Made by a program: the position numbers and the translations under genes. From positions 1 to 6,235 of the forward strand of contig CAIWDQ010000604.1 of assembly GCA_903911455.1 (NCBI GenBank): a DNA stretch of 6,235 nt, written 5' to 3'. Source of the stretch: an uncultured bacterium. Its GTDB lineage: Bacteria; Bacteroidota; Bacteroidia; Bacteroidales; JACABE01. A model generated the notes under the pieces. It worked only from the letters and a program-made list of their open reading frames with translations, made no database searches and had not been told where the DNA came from. Below are positions 4,521 to 6,235 of this stretch, one piece after another (within the stretch, counting starts at the first letter, position 1; each line of letters starts with the position of its first letter).

Positions 4521-6080
4521 ATGAGAATAAAAATAATACTCACGATTTTAATATTAACGACATATTTTACAGGATTCAGTACAATATGGACAGTAAATAG
4601 TTCAGGAACTACATTTACTCCTGCAACTATTACAATTACTGTTGGTGATACAGTAAATTTTTCAATAGCATCCTCACATGATGCAACAGAAGTAAGTCAG
4701 GCAACATGGAATGTAAATGGAAACACTCCACTATCAGGAGGGTTTCAAACTCCAATGGGTGGAGGTTTGGTATTGCCGGCACAACTTACTGTAGGGATTC
4801 ATTATTATGTATGTTCACCTCATGCTTCGATGGGTATGAAAGGGACAGTTACCGTTCAAGCTTGTACAGTACCTTCAACACCAGGAACAATAAGTGGAAA
4901 CACTAGTCCATGTTCATTAAGTTCTTATACATATAGTGTTGCGGCAGTAAGTGGAGCAACTTCTTATACATGGACATTACCAGGTAGCTGGACTGGGACT
5001 TCAACTACTAATTCCATTACTACTGTTGCCGGTGGTATTAATGGAAATATTACAGTTATGGCATCTAATAATTGTGGTTATTCAGGAACACAAACACTAG
5101 CGGTTAGTGTTAATACAGCTCCTGCAACTCCCGGAACTATTACAGGGAATACCAGTCTTTGTTCATTAACTTATGATACCTACAGCGTTGTGTCGGTAAG
5201 TGGAGCAACTTCTTATACCTGGACATTACCTACCGGATGGTCAGGGACAAATACAACAAATTCAATTACCGCCTTATCTGGTACTTCAAGTGGTAATATT
5301 ACTGTAAAAGCAAATAACACATGCGGTTCTTCTACTCCGAAATCTATTGCAGTTACTGTAAATACACCACCTGCAACTCCAGGGACAATTAATGGTAGTA
5401 CAGGTGTTTGTAAAAACACTACTAATACTTACAGTGTTTACAGCGTTAGTGGTGCCACTTCTTATGTCTGGTCATTACCTACAGGCTGGTCGGGTACTTC
5501 TTCTACAAATTCTATTACTACTTCCTCAAATTCAACAAGTGGGAATATAGTAGTTGTAGCTAATAATTCATGTGGTTCGTCAGGATTTCAAACCTTAGCG
5601 GTAACTGTAAATGTAGTTGATACTTCAGTTACTCAATCAGGTTCTATGCTTTTTGCAAATGCTTATGGTGCTTCATATCAATGGATAAATTGTTATAATA
5701 ATTCTATTATTTCAGGTCAGACCAGCCAAAGCTTTACTGCAAGTACTAATGGGAGTTATGCTGTTGTTATAACTAAAAATTCTTGTACTGATACTTCAGC
5801 TTGTTATACTATAAGTTCATTAGGGATAAATGAAAATCAATTAATATCTGATATTAATATCTATCCTAATCCTTCAAATGGTGTGTTTCAAATTAATAAT
5901 ATGAATACCACTGTTGTGAATAATATTAAGATTGAGGTTTATAATTTGCAAGGAGAAAGAGTTTTTTATTCAGAAAAAACAATATCAAGAATTGATTTGA
6001 GCAATCAATCAAATGGAATGTATTTTTTGAAGATTTATGATGGGTATACTATTCTTACAAAGAAATTAATTATTCAATAA
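4521..6080 (+). CDS. T9SS-exported cupredoxin protein with PKD-like repeats
   Basis: This 519-residue cell-surface or secreted protein is probably a copper-binding electron-transfer or copper-handling factor. Residues 1-20 form a signal peptide. Residues 21-113 are a plastocyanin-like cupredoxin domain. After the F-T-P-A-T-I-T-I-T-V-G-D strand come the type 1 copper ligands His53, then Cys98, His101 and Met106 in C-S-P-H-x-x-x-G-M, with the same Cys-His-Met spacing as plastocyanin. Residues 118-366 are three PKD/Ig-like repeats of exactly 83 residues, each opening P-x-T-P-G-T-I and each holding two cysteines 54 apart (131/185, 214/268, 297/351), likely disulfides. Residues 367-433 are a further Ig-like segment. 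Residues 440-519 are a T9SS type A sorting domain with Y-P-N-P-S-N-G at 448-454, G-M-Y-F-L-K-I at 499-505 and a K-K-L-I-I-Q end, which directs outer-membrane translocation and usually surface anchoring. The ATG at 4521 is chosen because the signal peptide begins there. The gene stands alone between terminators. Electron partners are not encoded nearby. Confidence 0.92.
   Translation: MRIKIILTILILTTYFTGFSTIWTVNSSGTTFTPATITITVGDTVNFSIASSHDATEVSQATWNVNGNTPLSGGFQTPMGGGLVLPAQLTVGIHYYVCSPHASMGMKGTVTVQACTVPSTPGTISGNTSPCSLSSYTYSVAAVSGATSYTWTLPGSWTGTSTTNSITTVAGGINGNITVMASNNCGYSGTQTLAVSVNTAPATPGTITGNTSLCSLTYDTYSVVSVSGATSYTWTLPTGWSGTNTTNSITALSGTSSGNITVKANNTCGSSTPKSIAVTVNTPPATPGTINGSTGVCKNTTNTYSVYSVSGATSYVWSLPTGWSGTSSTNSITTSSNSTSGNIVVVANNSCGSSGFQTLAVTVNVVDTSVTQSGSMLFANAYGASYQWINCYNNSIISGQTSQSFTASTNGSYAVVITKNSCTDTSACYTISSLGINENQLISDINIYPNPSNGVFQINNMNTTVVNNIKIEVYNLQGERVFYSEKTISRIDLSNQSNGMYFLKIYDGYTILTKKLIIQ
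4872..5618 (+). repeat. three tandem 249-bp coding repeats
   Basis: Three in-frame units of 249 bp each encode the 83-residue PKD-like repeats of the surface protein. The units keep an exact period without insertions: the segment encoding V-S-G-A-T-S-Y starts at 4947, 5196 and 5445. Units 1 and 2 share 23 identical bases in a row there (4947-4969 and 5196-5218), including synonymous positions. Unit 3 has diverged at the DNA level but not in the protein motif. This points to duplication, with the copying or homogenisation between units 1 and 2 being the more recent. Confidence 0.85.
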
Positions 6081-6098
6081 TTTTGTCTTTATAAAATT

Positions 6099-6135
6099 AA
6101 GGCTTCGTAGAATCTTATTCTGCGAAGCCTTTTTT
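6099..6135 (+). terminator. rho-independent terminator after the surface-protein gene
   Basis: A 15-bp stem (6099-6113 with 6117-6131, one G-U pair) closes a 3-nt loop CTT, with GGCTTCG/CGAAGCC as its GC-rich core. A T-run follows to 6135. It lies 18 bases after the stop codon of the surface-protein gene and ends that transcript. Confidence 0.9.
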
Positions 6136-6140
6136 ATGTA

Positions 6141-6235
6141 ATATTAAACACTACAATCTTAGCACAACATTAGCAGACTACGACTAACAGTTTTTTTATT
6201 ATTATATTTATAACCGAAGACAAGGTTTAAATATA
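6141..6235. other. AT-rich tail without visible features
   Basis: The last 95 bases contain no ORF start with coding character, no convincing promoter match and no RNA gene that I can see. A T-run at 6191-6197 is not preceded by a hairpin. Confidence 0.5.

Noticed and set aside
4706..4906. 66-codon open frame on the + strand in another frame of the cupredoxin gene
   Set aside because: It overlaps the copper-ligand region of the real gene in a shifted frame and has no recognisable domain.
5213..5419. 68-codon open frame on the minus strand inside the surface-protein gene
   Set aside because: It is a shadow created by the tandem Thr/Ser/Gly-rich repeats on the opposite strand.
1..6235. CRISPR array, tRNA, insertion sequence, integrase or toxin-antitoxin pair
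   Set aside because: I looked on both strands and found no regularly spaced repeats with unique spacers, no cloverleaf with a CCA-like end, no transposase or integrase motifs, and no paired small genes.

Overview
The window looks like chromosomal DNA from a member of the Bacteroidota (Flavobacteriia, Sphingobacteriia or Cytophagia type). The evidence is AT-rich sequence, starts without clear Shine-Dalgarno sites, promoter elements of the TTTG-N19-TAnnTTTG kind, a type IX secretion (T9SS) C-terminal sorting domain, and a class A beta-lactamase closest in sequence to the CfxA/CepA/PER branch. All five convincing genes lie on the + strand. No tRNA, rRNA, CRISPR array, transposase or integrase is visible.

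Layout: positions 1-510 are a gene-free leader with a near-ideal Bacteroidota promoter (281-311), a possible 16-codon hydrophobic upstream ORF and an AT-only hairpin. A 310-residue protein of unknown function (511-1443) follows, with a carboxypeptidase-regulatory-like beta domain at its C-terminus and no signal peptide. It ends in a strong rho-independent terminator (1502-1538). A second promoter (TATCTTTG at 1571) carrying a palindromic operator-like sequence starts a compact three-gene unit: a 195-residue unknown protein that may be DUF3137-like, a low-specificity L-threonine aldolase (ltaE), and a secreted class A beta-lactamase. The gaps are 28 and 20 nt, and the unit closes with a terminator at 4225-4262.

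After a 326-nt spacer rich in inverted repeats comes a 519-residue cell-surface protein. It has a signal peptide, a plastocyanin-like type 1 copper domain with all four ligands, three exact 83-residue PKD-like repeats, an Ig-like segment and a T9SS sorting domain. A third terminator follows it.

Functional reading: the middle operon joins cytosolic amino-acid metabolism (threonine to glycine and acetaldehyde) with a periplasmic beta-lactam hydrolase, with no sign of recent mobilisation, so the beta-lactamase is probably intrinsic. The last gene probably encodes an exported or surface-anchored copper protein. The most unusual items are the cupredoxin/PKD/T9SS architecture and its 5' leader (4441-4503), which can form two mutually exclusive stems. 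I do not see a complete, clearly new defence or mobile system here.
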